From: Streptomyces sp. SID12488
GTDB lineage: Bacteria; Actinomycetota; Actinomycetes; Streptomycetales; Streptomycetaceae
Direction of reading: 5' to 3'
NCBI RefSeq assembly: GCF_010548275.1
Contig: NZ_JAAGLT010000014.1
Coordinates: 124,001-188,000, forward strand
Length of the DNA: 64,000 bases
The notes beneath the pieces were generated by a model. The model was not told the DNA's origin, did not search any database, and saw only the letters and a program-made list of their open reading frames with translations. Every line of letters begins with the position of its first letter. Within the stretch, counting starts at the first letter, position 1. Both the position numbers and the translations under genes were made by a program. This document shows, piece after piece, positions 33,950-41,842 of the stretch.

Positions 33950-34629
33950 TCAGGGTGCCGGGTGCAGGGCGAACACTCTTGCCGGGAAGGCCGAGCCGCC
34001 GTACGGCTTCGGCCAGATCGCGACGATCAGGGCGCCCGCCTCCGGGACCCGGTCCAGGTTTGGCCAGGAGTTCGATCTGCCAGCCGTCCCGCTGAAGGAC
34101 GTACAGCTCAAGGCTGTAGTCGCCCCCCCCCTGGAGCCGGCCAGGCCGGGGTCCGTGTCGGTCTGCTCGTGGCCGATCGCGGTGACGTCCGCGACCCCGA
34201 ACAGGTACCGCAGAACGTCCGGCGACCAGCCCGGCGTACGGCTGATGCCCGCCTCGTCGAGGGTGGGCACGGCGTCCGCGTCGGCCTCGACCCGCCCCGT
34301 GATGTCGAGGACCAACAGCGGGAGGATCATCTCCTCAACCGGAATCAAGTCCAGGGTGCGCCCGCCGGCCACGAAGTGCGAGGGCGGGTCGACATGGGTG
34401 CCCCAGACCGGCCCATCAACGTGTGGCGGTGCACGGTGAATCCGTCGCCGCATTCGGTGCCGAAGAGAGTCTCGCGGCCTTCGCCGGGGAAGCCCGGGAA
34501 GTGCGGCTGGCCGGGGTGGAAGGCGTGGGTGAGGTCCGTACGGACGGTCTTGGCTGCCAGTTCGCGGTACGCAGCCCACAACCCGGGCTCAAGGAGCCCG
34601 GGTTGTGGGTCGGGAGCGGAAGGAGTCAT
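33950..34629 (-). pseudogene. Cyclase-family (kynurenine formamidase-like) protein, multiply frameshifted
   Basis: The start at 34629 overlaps the EamA stop by four bases, as in a former operon. The first frame has LWAAYRELAAKTVRTDLTHA and HPGQPHFPGF, then a shift near 34415 leads to GTHVDPPSHFV, the HxxxD/HVDxP metal-site motif of cyclase-family hydrolases. A nine-cytosine run near 34127 and another shift near 34065 break the C-terminal part, which ends DRVPEAGALIVAIWPKPYGG. Three shifts make loss of function likely, although homopolymer sequencing error could explain one. Confidence 0.72.
34575..34609 (-). terminator. 15-base perfect hairpin just after the EamA gene
   Basis: CCCACAACCCGGGCT and its complement flank a five-base loop. 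It lies 17 bases past the EamA stop on the minus strand, inside the first codons of the cyclase remnant, where it would terminate or attenuate transcription. Confidence 0.55.
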
Positions 34630-35603
34630 CGTGCGGGTGCCATCACGGCGGGTGCGGACCCCGGCTCCTCAACTGCGGGTGCGGACCCGGGCTCCTCGAC
34701 GGCCAGCGCCGGCTTCAGGGCGCCCTTGCGGCGGGTCAGGCCGACGCCGACGAGGACGACGGCCATGCCGGCCGCGACCCTGAGGCCGACGCTCTCGCCC
34801 AGGAAGACCGCACCGAGCGCCACGGAGACCACGGGCAGCAGGTAGCCGACCACGGCGGCCTGGGTGGCGCCCTCGGCCGCGATGATCCGGTAGGTGAGGT
34901 GGAAGGTGACGCCGGTGCTGAAGACCCCGAGGACCAGGACCGCGACCAGGGCCGTCGTGCTGAGGTGGATCGCGTCCAGGCCGCCGACCGGCACGGCCAT
35001 GGCGGTCAGCCCGGTCGCCGCGACCAGCTGGGCGGCGGAGAGGGAGAGGGTCGGGATGCCCCGCCCGACCAGGGTGCGGCCCATGTAGACGAAGGCGACG
35101 GCGTAGCTGGCCGCGGCGCCGAGGATCGCGAGGGCGCCCCAGCCGAGCGAGCCCGACCGCTCCCAGGGCGCGAAGATGACCACGACCCCGCCGAAGCCGA
35201 GCAGCAGCCCGGCCAGCCGGACCGGGCGCAGACCGCGCTCGGTGCCCAGGGCGAGCCCGAGGGCGAGGGAGAAGAACGGGGTCGTCGCGTTCAGTACGCC
35301 GGCCAGGCCCGAGTCGACGGTCTGCTGGCCGATGCTGAAGAGGGCGAACGGCAGGGCGTTGCAGAAGAAGGCGGCGATGACGATGTGCCGCCAGACCGTG
35401 CGGCCGGTCGGCAGGCGCCGCCCGGTGGCGTACAGCGCGCCGGTGAGCACGACTGCACCCAGCACACAGCGGGCGAGTGTGACCTGGAGCGGGGACAGTC
35501 CCCGTAGCGCCAGTTCGATCCACAGGAAGGTCGATCCCCACAGCAGGGCGAGCACGGCCACTCGTGCCGCACCCCTCAGACTCTGCGTACTGCCACCGTT
35601 CAC
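34626..35603 (-). CDS. EamA-family (DMT superfamily) transporter
   Basis: The GTG at 35603 has GGAGA eight bases upstream and gives 325 residues. There are ten membrane helices in two EamA repeats; ALLWGSTFLWIELALRGL opens the first and ILGAAASYAVAFVYMGR the second. Members export amino acids, nucleosides or other small metabolites; no substrate is evident. The last 30 residues carry a direct repeat (VEEPGSAPA twice) from a tandem DNA repeat at about 34640-34700. Short tandem repeats also lie upstream at 35619-35660. The divergent LysR gene, 149 bases away, probably controls it. Confidence 0.85.
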   Translation of the reverse strand: MNGGSTQSLRGAARVAVLALLWGSTFLWIELALRGLSPLQVTLARCVLGAVVLTGALYATGRRLPTGRTVWRHIVIAAFFCNALPFALFSIGQQTVDSGLAGVLNATTPFFSLALGLALGTERGLRPVRLAGLLLGFGGVVVIFAPWERSGSLGWGALAILGAAASYAVAFVYMGRTLVGRGIPTLSLSAAQLVAATGLTAMAVPVGGLDAIHLSTTALVAVLVLGVFSTGVTFHLTYRIIAAEGATQAAVVGYLLPVVSVALGAVFLGESVGLRVAAGMAVVLVGVGLTRRKGALKPALAVEEPGSAPAVEEPGSAPAVMAPAR

Positions 35604-35752
35604 GATGGTGTCTCCGTATCTGTGTCTGGATCTGTGTCTGGATCTGTGTCTGGTCCGTGGCTGGCTTGGTCCGGCATCCCTGTTATGAAGGTGCCCCAGC
35701 CAAGCTTTGAGGACAAGCAAATGGTTCTACACCTTTTGTTAAGCTGTACTGC

Positions 35753-36757
35753 ATGCTTGATGTGAGGCGCCTCCAGGTCCTGCGCGCGGTGGTCACCAGC
35801 GGCACGGTGACGGCTGCCGCGGCCCATCTGGGTTACACCCCTTCTGCCGTCAGCCAGCAGGTGGCGGCTCTGGAGAAACAGGCGGGTACGGCGCTCCTGG
35901 AGCGGGTCGGCCGGGGGGTCAGGCCCACCGCTGCGGGTCTGCTGCTCACCGAGCACGCGGGTCTGATCAGCGCGGCCGTCTCCCAGGCGGAGACGGCCCT
36001 GGCCGATCTGCGGGCCGGGCGGACCGGCCGCCTCTCGGTCCGCTACTTCGCCACGGCGGGCTCCACGCTGGTCGCGCCCGCGCTGGCCCGGCTCCGGCTC
36101 GAACACCCCGGCGTACGGATCGACCTCGAACTCGCCGACCCCGAGGACCCGTTCCACGAGGTGGTCAAAGGGCGGGCCGACCTGGCCGTGGTCGTACAGG
36201 CCCGGGACAGGACCGGCGACGGCTCCATCCGTCTCGTCCATCTCCTGGACGACCCGTACGCCGCCGTACTGCCCGCCGACCACCCGCTCGCCGAGCGGCA
36301 GGTGATCAACCTGAACGAGCTCGCCGGCGAACAGTGGGTGGGCAGCGAGCCGCCAGGACCCTGTCTCGAACCGGTGCTCGACTCCTGTGCGGCGGCGGGC
36401 TTCAGCCCCGACTTCGCCATCCAGACCGAGGACTACGCGACCGCACAGGGCTTCGTGGCGGCCGGCCTCGGTATCGGTCTCATGCCTCGGCTGGGGCTGC
36501 GTACCCCGCACCCGGGCGTGGTCGTGCGCGAGGTCCGCAATCCCGAGCCGGTGCGCGTCATCTCCGCTGCGTCCCGCCGCACCGCACCGGAGCAGCCCGC
36601 GCTGCGCGGCCTGGTGGACGCACTGCGGGAGGCGGCCGGCACGGTCGGCACAGGTGCCGCAGCCAGCACAATCGATGCAGCCGGCTCGGGCGGGCGGTCC
36701 GATGTGCGGCGCGAGCCTGCCACCGCCGGTCCGGCCGATGTGTCCCGGTCGCGATGA
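35753..36757 (+). CDS. LysR-family transcriptional regulator
   Basis: The 334-residue protein begins MLDVRRLQVLRAVVTSGTV and shows the LysR helix-turn-helix (AAHLGYTPSAVSQQVAALEK, then AGTALLERVGRGVRPTAAG). The effector-binding domain spans about 90-290, with GRLSVRYFATAGSTLVAPAL starting it. The C-terminal 45 residues are low-complexity. It is read divergently from the EamA transporter, the usual arrangement for a LysR gene and its target. Confidence 0.9.
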   Translation: MLDVRRLQVLRAVVTSGTVTAAAAHLGYTPSAVSQQVAALEKQAGTALLERVGRGVRPTAAGLLLTEHAGLISAAVSQAETALADLRAGRTGRLSVRYFATAGSTLVAPALARLRLEHPGVRIDLELADPEDPFHEVVKGRADLAVVVQARDRTGDGSIRLVHLLDDPYAAVLPADHPLAERQVINLNELAGEQWVGSEPPGPCLEPVLDSCAAAGFSPDFAIQTEDYATAQGFVAAGLGIGLMPRLGLRTPHPGVVVREVRNPEPVRVISAASRRTAPEQPALRGLVDALREAAGTVGTGAAASTIDAAGSGGRSDVRREPATAGPADVSRSR

Positions 36758-36790
36758 GCGGGGGCGACGGGTCGGCGGTGGCGGCGCATG

Positions 36791-37525
36791 TCAGACGAAC
36801 ACGGGCGCGGAGGCTGCAGCCGGGGTGGCGGACGTGACGGGGGCGTCGGACAGAGGGACGGTGCTGGAGAAGATCTCCCTGTCGTGCTGCCGCGCGACGA
36901 CCCTGACCTTGCCGCCGTCCACGCTGCGCTCGGTCTCCAGCCAGCAGGGCGCGTCCAGTTCGGCGTACTTGACGAAGACGGAGTTCATGCCGGTCACGGC
37001 CGTCCGCCGGGGGCGGGCCGCGGCCAGGGCCGCCTGGCGGGCGGCCTCCAGGAGCAGCATGCCCGGGGCGTGGTCGAAGACGTGATCGAAGAGGATGGGA
37101 TGCGTCGTGTCCATCCGCAGCTGCCAGCGGCCGGGCCGGTCGGTGGCAGCCGGCACCACGTCCTCGAAGCGGTCGCGGCCGAAGGCCTCCACCCCGGCCG
37201 GGGGAGGCAGGGTACGGCGCGGGCGGTGGCGGTGGCCGCGTCGGCGTAGCCGCCACGCAGCCGCCCATATCTCGCACGGTCCTGTTTGGAGAAGCTCGAA
37301 CGGGCGGTGGCCATGAGGCGGCCCGCGCGTTCGACGTCGACCGTCATGGATATCGCGGCGGCGCGGTCGCGGCGGTACTTCACGTCGCGGCAGCTGATGC
37401 GCAGGTCGAGCTCGACCGGACCGCCGTCGGCGTGCATGGCCTCGGGGTCGACGACCCAGCTGAAGTCCTTCCACAGCAGCTGGTGGCCGAGCGGCACCCG
37501 GTAGGCGAACAGGGCAGCCGGTCCG
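36791..37525 (-). pseudogene. AfsA/ScbA-type gamma-butyrolactone synthase, truncated and frameshifted
   Basis: The remnant keeps parts of both AfsA hotdog repeats. The 5' part reads VPLGHQLLWKDFSWVVDP and VELDLRISCRDVKYRRDRAA; after a frame change near 37205 it reads HPILFDHVFDHAPGMLLLEA and AVTGMNSVFVKYAELDAPCW. The first about 60-80 residues of a normal 300-residue AfsA are missing. AfsA enzymes make the butenolide precursor of A-factor-like signals. This copy cannot be whole, and no receptor gene is beside it. Confidence 0.75.
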
Positions 37526-37892
37526 CACGATCGACCTCAGGCAGTAAAGCTCGCGCGGTGCCGACGGGCACCGAACTTCTGACCGACCCGGCCGCCTGGC
37601 GGTCAGTCCGCTGCGGCCTGGGCCGTCTCCCGACACCCAGGGGTCACCAGGCGACACCACTTCCGGATCCTCGCGTCCAGCCAGCGTCCAGAATTCGACG
37701 TCCAGACGCTCGCACAGCCCACCAACGACGCCATCCTCCAGCCGTGGGCTGATACGTCCGCGCAGGTCAGAGTGACCTCAACTATCGCTGACGGCAACGG
37801 AGTCGAACTCACGAGCAGCAGATTCAGCCCCGCAGCCCAAACTCCTGAATCCGAACGCCTGATGAGACGTTTCCGCAGGTCACAGGGGTGCA
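37526..37892. other. Gap without a recognisable gene
   Basis: The 367 bases lie between the AfsA remnant and the tRNA remnant. A plus-strand frame is open through FDVQTLAQPTNDAILQPW to the tRNA piece but has no start and no family resemblance; it could be the tail of a lost gene. Nothing else is seen. Confidence 0.4.
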
Positions 37893-37949
37893 TGGTGGGG
37901 CGGGTGGGACTCGAACCCACGGCCGACGGATTATGAGTCCGCTGCCCTG
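37893..37949 (-). tRNA. tRNA remnant (CAT anticodon): intact 3' part, broken 5' part
   Basis: On the minus strand the anticodon arm GCGGACTCATAATCCG, the T arm GTGGGTTCGAGTCCCAC, the acceptor strand CCGCCCC and CCA are all intact. Upstream, GTGGCTCAGG resembles a D-arm, but the D-loop is shortened, and no GGGGCGG 5' acceptor strand is present to pair with the 3' end. It therefore cannot fold as a tRNA. A 3' tRNA piece of this kind is what site-specific integration of a plasmid or phage leaves at its far attachment site. Confidence 0.65.
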
Positions 37950-38137
37950 AGCCACGCCGGAACTCGCTCCCTCCAGGCTTCCCGGTCGTCGGCATGCAGC
38001 CGGTCGACCATGAAACTGCTGACAGACCTACCGCGGGATTCTGCAGGCGCGCCAAACCCGGGGGAACAGCTCCCCGGCCCCGCTCCTTGCCCCATTCGGT
38101 GCGGCCGGACTTTGCCCGCACGGTTCCGCCAGGACAC

Positions 38138-38561
38138 CTAACCGAGGAAGCTCAACCGGACCAGACGGTCCGTGTTCTGGGTGTTCGTATCCACCAGGCA
38201 GACCGACTGCCATGTCCCCAACTCCAGTCGCCCGCCCAGAACCGGCAGCGTTGCGTGCGGGGGGGACGATGGCCGGGACTACGTGGTCGCGGCCGTGGCC
38301 GGGGGTGCCGTGACGGTGCCGCCACCGGTCGTCGGAGGGGAGCAGGGTGTGCAGCGCGGCGAGGAGGTCGCGGTCGCTGCCCGCCCCCGTTTCGATGACC
38401 GCGACTCCGGCGGTGGCGTGCGGGACGAAGACGTTGAGGAGGCCGTCCCGGCCGCCCGCCACCTCCCGCAGGAAGGTCTCGCAGTCGCGGGTGAGGTCGA
38501 CGACCGCCTCCTCGGTGCCGGAGGCGATGTTCAGGACGCGCGTGGTGAAGACGTTGGACAT
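38138..38561 (-). pseudogene. YjbQ/UPF0047 family protein with a one-base frameshift
   Basis: The start at 38561 gives SNVFTTRVLNIASGTEEAVV, TRDCETFLREV, LNVFVPHATAGVAVIE and HRHGTPGHGRDHV, the conserved core of YjbQ (UPF0047). The frame breaks in a run of seven G (38259-38265) and continues one frame over as LPVLGGRLELGTWQSVCLVD to a stop at 38138. Without the extra base the protein would be about 140 residues, the normal family length. Either a recent mutation or a sequencing error in the homopolymer would explain it. Confidence 0.75.
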
Positions 38562-38699
38562 GTGCCCCATCATCACCCGGCCACCGGGATCCGCTCCTGG
38601 TCCGGTTTCCATCCCTTGATACGAGCAGTCCATTCCGCGAGACACCATTGACCGTGGTCGCGTCACCTGGCTACTTTCAGCGGCATGTTGCGTTCAGCC

Positions 38700-38768
38700 A
38701 TGCTCACCACGCGCGGTCACATCGACCTGCTGCGGGTGGCCTCCGCCGCGTATCGCCGCGGCTGCTGA
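38700..38768 (+). CDS. Putative sulfur-responsive leader peptide
   Basis: A 22-codon frame ends GHIDLLRVASAAYRRGC (an ATG at 38685 would add five codons). Short peptides with an H-(I/V)-DL-x-RVASA core and a cysteine near the end occur upstream of sulfur assimilation and sulfonate transport genes in Streptomyces, where they are thought to act as cysteine-sensing attenuators. Here it lies about 140 bases before the ssu remnant genes, in the same direction. Sequence and place agree, but regulation is inferred. Confidence 0.65.
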   Translation: MLTTRGHIDLLRVASAAYRRGC

Positions 38769-38904
38769 CGCCCTTTTCCGCTCCTCGCACGCCCGCCTGA
38801 GCACCGCCCCACCCGCACGTCCGCGATCTGCCCTGATCCGTTTCGGACGCGGCGGCGCCGAGGTGCATCCCCTCCCCGGTCGCTCTCCTCCTCGTTGAGC
38901 ACTC

Positions 38905-39289
38905 ATGAGCATCAGCCATGCCCCACCCAGCTCCCCCAAGCCCGACATACCACCTAAATCCGGTCCTGGTATGTCCGAAGCCGCCTCCGGCGACACCCAC
39001 GAGCGCGCCCTCCCCGACCTCGAACCCATCGTCCCCAGCTCCACGCGCCGCACCCGCGTCCCCCGTTGGCTGCGCCGCAGCTCGGGCCCGCTGCTGCTCC
39101 TCGCGCTCTGGCAACTCCTTAGCAGTACAGGCGCGTTGACGGCCGACATCCTCGCCTCACCCGGGCGGATCGCCCAGGTCGGCAGCGATCTGATCGCCGA
39201 CGGCTCACCTCGGCCTGCTGGCCGACTTCGTCGTCCGCTCCCTCGAAAGGCTGCTGTTGCAATGGCGACCCACGTTCACCGGACGGTGA
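38905..39289 (+). pseudogene. ssuC: SsuC-type sulfonate ABC permease with internal deletion
   Basis: The first 95 codons are a normal permease start, ending in GPLLLLALWQLLSSTGAL and DILASPGRIAQVGSDLIAD. At about 39206 the frame jumps to the extreme C-terminus of the same family, GLLADFVVRSLERLLLQW followed by RPTFTGR and a stop at 39289. The missing centre, roughly 500-600 bases in a normal ssuC, holds all the core membrane helices and the EAA loop. The transporter therefore has no working permease here. The upstream frame runs on without a stop into ssuB. Confidence 0.8.
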
Positions 39290-39999
39290 CCTCACCAGCC
39301 GTACGGGTCGACGGGCTGACCCGGTCCTTCGACGGCCATGCCGTCATCGACAACCTCCAACTCGACGTCCAGACGGGCGAGTTCGTGGCCCTGCTCGGCC
39401 GCAGCGGCTGTGGCAAGTCCACGCTGCTGCGTATCCTCGCCGGTCTCGACCGCGACATCACCGGCACTGTCCTCGTGCCGCGCCGCAAGGCCGTCGCCTT
39501 CCAGGCACCCCGGCTGATGCCGTGGAAGAAGGTGTGGCGCAACGTCCTGCTCGGGCTGCCCGGCAACCCCGGACGCGAGGTCGCGGAGAAGGCGCTCACC
39601 GAGGTCGGCCTCAGCCAGCGTTCCGACGCCTGGCCCAAGACCCTCTCCGGCGGTGAGGCCCAACGCGCCTCGCTGGCAAGGGCGTTGGTACGCGAGCCCG
39701 ATCTCCTGCTGCTCGACGAGCCGTTCGGCGCGCTGGACGCGCTCACCCGCATCAAGGCCCAGCGGCTGGTCGGCGAACTCTGGCAACGCCGGGGCTGCGC
39801 AGTCCTGTTGGTGACGCACGACGTCGAGGAGGCAGTGCTGCTCGCCGACCGCGTCCTCGTGATGGACGAGGGCGTCATCGCGTACGAGACGAAGGTCCAC
39901 CTGGACCGCCCGCGTGACATCACCGACCCGCGCTTCGCCGAACTGCGCGCCGGAATCCTGGAGCGCCTGGGCGTCGACACCGCCGCCGAAGCCGCCTGA
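39262..39999 (+). CDS. ssuB: Aliphatic sulfonate ABC transporter ATP-binding protein SsuB
   Basis: The ATG at 39262 gives 245 residues. The ATPase is complete: Walker A LLGRSGCGKSTLLRILAG, Q-loop FQAPRLMPWKKV, signature LSGGEAQRASLARAL, Walker B DLLLLDEPFGALDAL and H-loop VTHDVEEAVLLADR. This short nitrate/sulfonate/taurine-type form is typical of SsuB. It would energise sulfonate uptake with SsuC, which is deleted just upstream, so its present use is doubtful unless another permease serves. The gene overlaps the ssuC remnant by 28 bases. Confidence 0.9.
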   Translation: MATHVHRTVTSPAVRVDGLTRSFDGHAVIDNLQLDVQTGEFVALLGRSGCGKSTLLRILAGLDRDITGTVLVPRRKAVAFQAPRLMPWKKVWRNVLLGLPGNPGREVAEKALTEVGLSQRSDAWPKTLSGGEAQRASLARALVREPDLLLLDEPFGALDALTRIKAQRLVGELWQRRGCAVLLVTHDVEEAVLLADRVLVMDEGVIAYETKVHLDRPRDITDPRFAELRAGILERLGVDTAAEAA

Positions 40000-40072
40000 G
40001 CCCTCACAACTCCCCTCCCCCGCACCCTGGTTCACCCCCTCGGCCGCACAGAAACGATCGGAACGAACGACC

Positions 40073-41110
40073 ATGCGACGACACCTCGTCCCCGCCGCTC
40101 TGCTCCTCCCCCTCGCCGTTCTCGCCTCGGCCTGCCGCGGGAACTCGGCCGCCGACTCCTCCATCGGCTTCGGCAGCGGTACCGACGGCAAGGGATCCCT
40201 GACACTCAACGTCGGTGACCAGAAGGGCGGTTCGGAGGCCGTGCTGCGGGCCGCCGGAGAACTCAAGAACCTTGACTACAAAATCAAGTGGTCCAGCTTC
40301 ACCTCCGGCCCACCCCTCCTCGAAGCCGTCAACGCCAAGGCGGTCGACATCGGCAGCGTCGGCAACACCCCGCCGGTCTTCGCGGCCGGCGCCGGTTCCA
40401 GAGTCACCGTGGTGGGCGCCCTGCGCGGCGGATCCCAGGGCGAGGCCATCCTTGTCCCCAAGGACTCGAAGCTGAAGAAGGCCGCCGACCTCAAGGGCAA
40501 GTCCGTTGCCGTGGCCCAGGGTTCGTCCGCGCACTACCAGTTGATCGCCTCCCTCAAACAGGCCGGGCTCACCCTCGACGACATCAAGGTCAAGTACCTC
40601 CAGCCGGCCGACGCGCTGGCCGCGTACACCAGCGGCAGCGTCGACGCGTGGGTGGTGTGGGACCCGTACACCTCCCAGGTACTCAAGGGCGGGCAGGGGA
40701 GCGTCCTGGCCGACGGCGAGGGCGTGGTCAACGGGCTCAACTTCCAGGTGGCGGCGCCCTCCGCTCTGGGAGACAGCAAGAAGGCGGCTGCCATCAAGGA
40801 CTTCGTGGAGCGGCTGCGGCGGGCTCAGGACTGGGTGTACGCACATCCCGGCACATGGGCCAAGGAGTGGGCGAAGGACACCGGGCTGCCGTACGACGTG
40901 GCGCTCGCGTCGGTGAACCGGTCCAACGCGACCCGTGTCCCGGTGGCGATCGACGACGCGCTCGTCGCCTCGGAGCAGAGAATCGCGGACACCTTCACCA
41001 GCCTCAAACTCATCCCGAACAAGGTCGACTTCGCGAAGTACGTGGACCGGCGCTTCAACGACGACCTGCCCCCGTCCACCACCGCCCCGCGGCCCAGCAA
41101 GGAGTCCTGA
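40073..41110 (+). CDS. ssuA: Aliphatic sulfonate-binding lipoprotein SsuA
   Basis: The ATG at 40073 gives 345 residues: a basic start, a hydrophobic leader and the cysteine of LASAC, a plausible lipobox. The binding-protein body shows LNVGDQKGGSEAVLRAAGEL, KAVDIGSVGNTPPVFAAGAG and KGKSVAVAQGSSAHYQL, matching the SsuA/TauA/NrtA substrate-binding family. It would capture alkanesulfonates outside the cell for SsuBC. The gene looks intact although its permease and monooxygenase partners are broken. Confidence 0.9.
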   Translation: MRRHLVPAALLLPLAVLASACRGNSAADSSIGFGSGTDGKGSLTLNVGDQKGGSEAVLRAAGELKNLDYKIKWSSFTSGPPLLEAVNAKAVDIGSVGNTPPVFAAGAGSRVTVVGALRGGSQGEAILVPKDSKLKKAADLKGKSVAVAQGSSAHYQLIASLKQAGLTLDDIKVKYLQPADALAAYTSGSVDAWVVWDPYTSQVLKGGQGSVLADGEGVVNGLNFQVAAPSALGDSKKAAAIKDFVERLRRAQDWVYAHPGTWAKEWAKDTGLPYDVALASVNRSNATRVPVAIDDALVASEQRIADTFTSLKLIPNKVDFAKYVDRRFNDDLPPSTTAPRPSKES

Positions 41111-41840
41111 GCGCGCGACGACCGTCCGTCTCCCCTGGCCCCTGGCTACGGGCGGCGACGGCCGCACCCCCGTGGACCGGCACGCTTACGCCTCCAGCAC
41201 CGTCGGCGCGAACCGCGCTGTCAAGGGCGTAGGACCGCCGAGCAGTTGGGCTTCGAAGACGTGCGGATGCCGACCGGTACCTGGTGCGACGACGCATGGC
41301 TGACGACCATGGCACTCGCCCAGCACACCGGTCGGCTGAAGTTCCGGTGGCGATCGGGCTCGGTGTGATCTCACCGGCGCCCGCCGCCCAGATGGCGGCG
41401 ACCTACCAGCGCGTCACCCGCGGGCGGTTGCTGCTGATCGTCGTCACCGGTGGCGACTCCTCCGAGCAGGGGCGCTTCCGCGACCACCTCGACCACGACC
41501 GGTGGTATGCCCGTACCGACGAGTTCCTGTCCGTCGTACTACAGGCGTGGCGCGGTCAGCTGTACGACTTCGACGGTGTCCACCCCCAGATCCAGGACGG
41601 GCTGACGGCGCTGCCGCCGGACCCGGTGTCACCACTCTTCTTCGGCGGGGCTTCCCCCGCCGCAGGATCGGTCGGAGGCGAGCTGGTTCGGCGAGGGCGT
41701 CATTCCCGAGCTGACGGCTCACGGGCTGCTGGAGCGCACGCCGAGGGCGACCGGGGGTTCGTCGCCGCTGGTGGCGAGCGGTCACTGTACGCGCGACGAC
41801 CGTCGCGGGAAGATCCTCGCCCCTCCCCCGGTTAGTAGAA
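41111..41840 (+). pseudogene. ssuD: SsuD-type alkanesulfonate monooxygenase, heavily decayed
   Basis: Pieces of the FMNH2-dependent (LLM class) enzyme appear in order but in different frames: a start-less DRHAYASS stretch, then EQLGFEDVRMPTGTWCDDAW, then ISPAPAAQMAATYQRVTRG, VVTGGDSSEQGRFRDH and LFFGGASPAAG. At about 41670 the frame jumps to WFGEGVIPELTAHGLLERTP, the normal C-terminus. Some 150 or more central residues are missing, and there are at least two frameshifts. The C-terminal frame runs without a stop into the following monooxygenase gene. Confidence 0.78.
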
Positions 41841-41842
41841 GC

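Noticed and set aside
37603..38121. Minus-strand frame of 172 codons overlapping the tRNA remnant
   Set aside because: It runs through the tRNA piece and contains the usual tRNA-derived peptide; poor codon bias and no family resemblance.
38905..39999. A single 364-residue permease-ATPase fusion protein
   Set aside because: The frame is continuous, but the N-terminal part is the start of SsuC and the true SsuC C-terminus lies in another frame over the same bases. The fusion is the by-product of a deletion, and ssuB has its own start at 39262.
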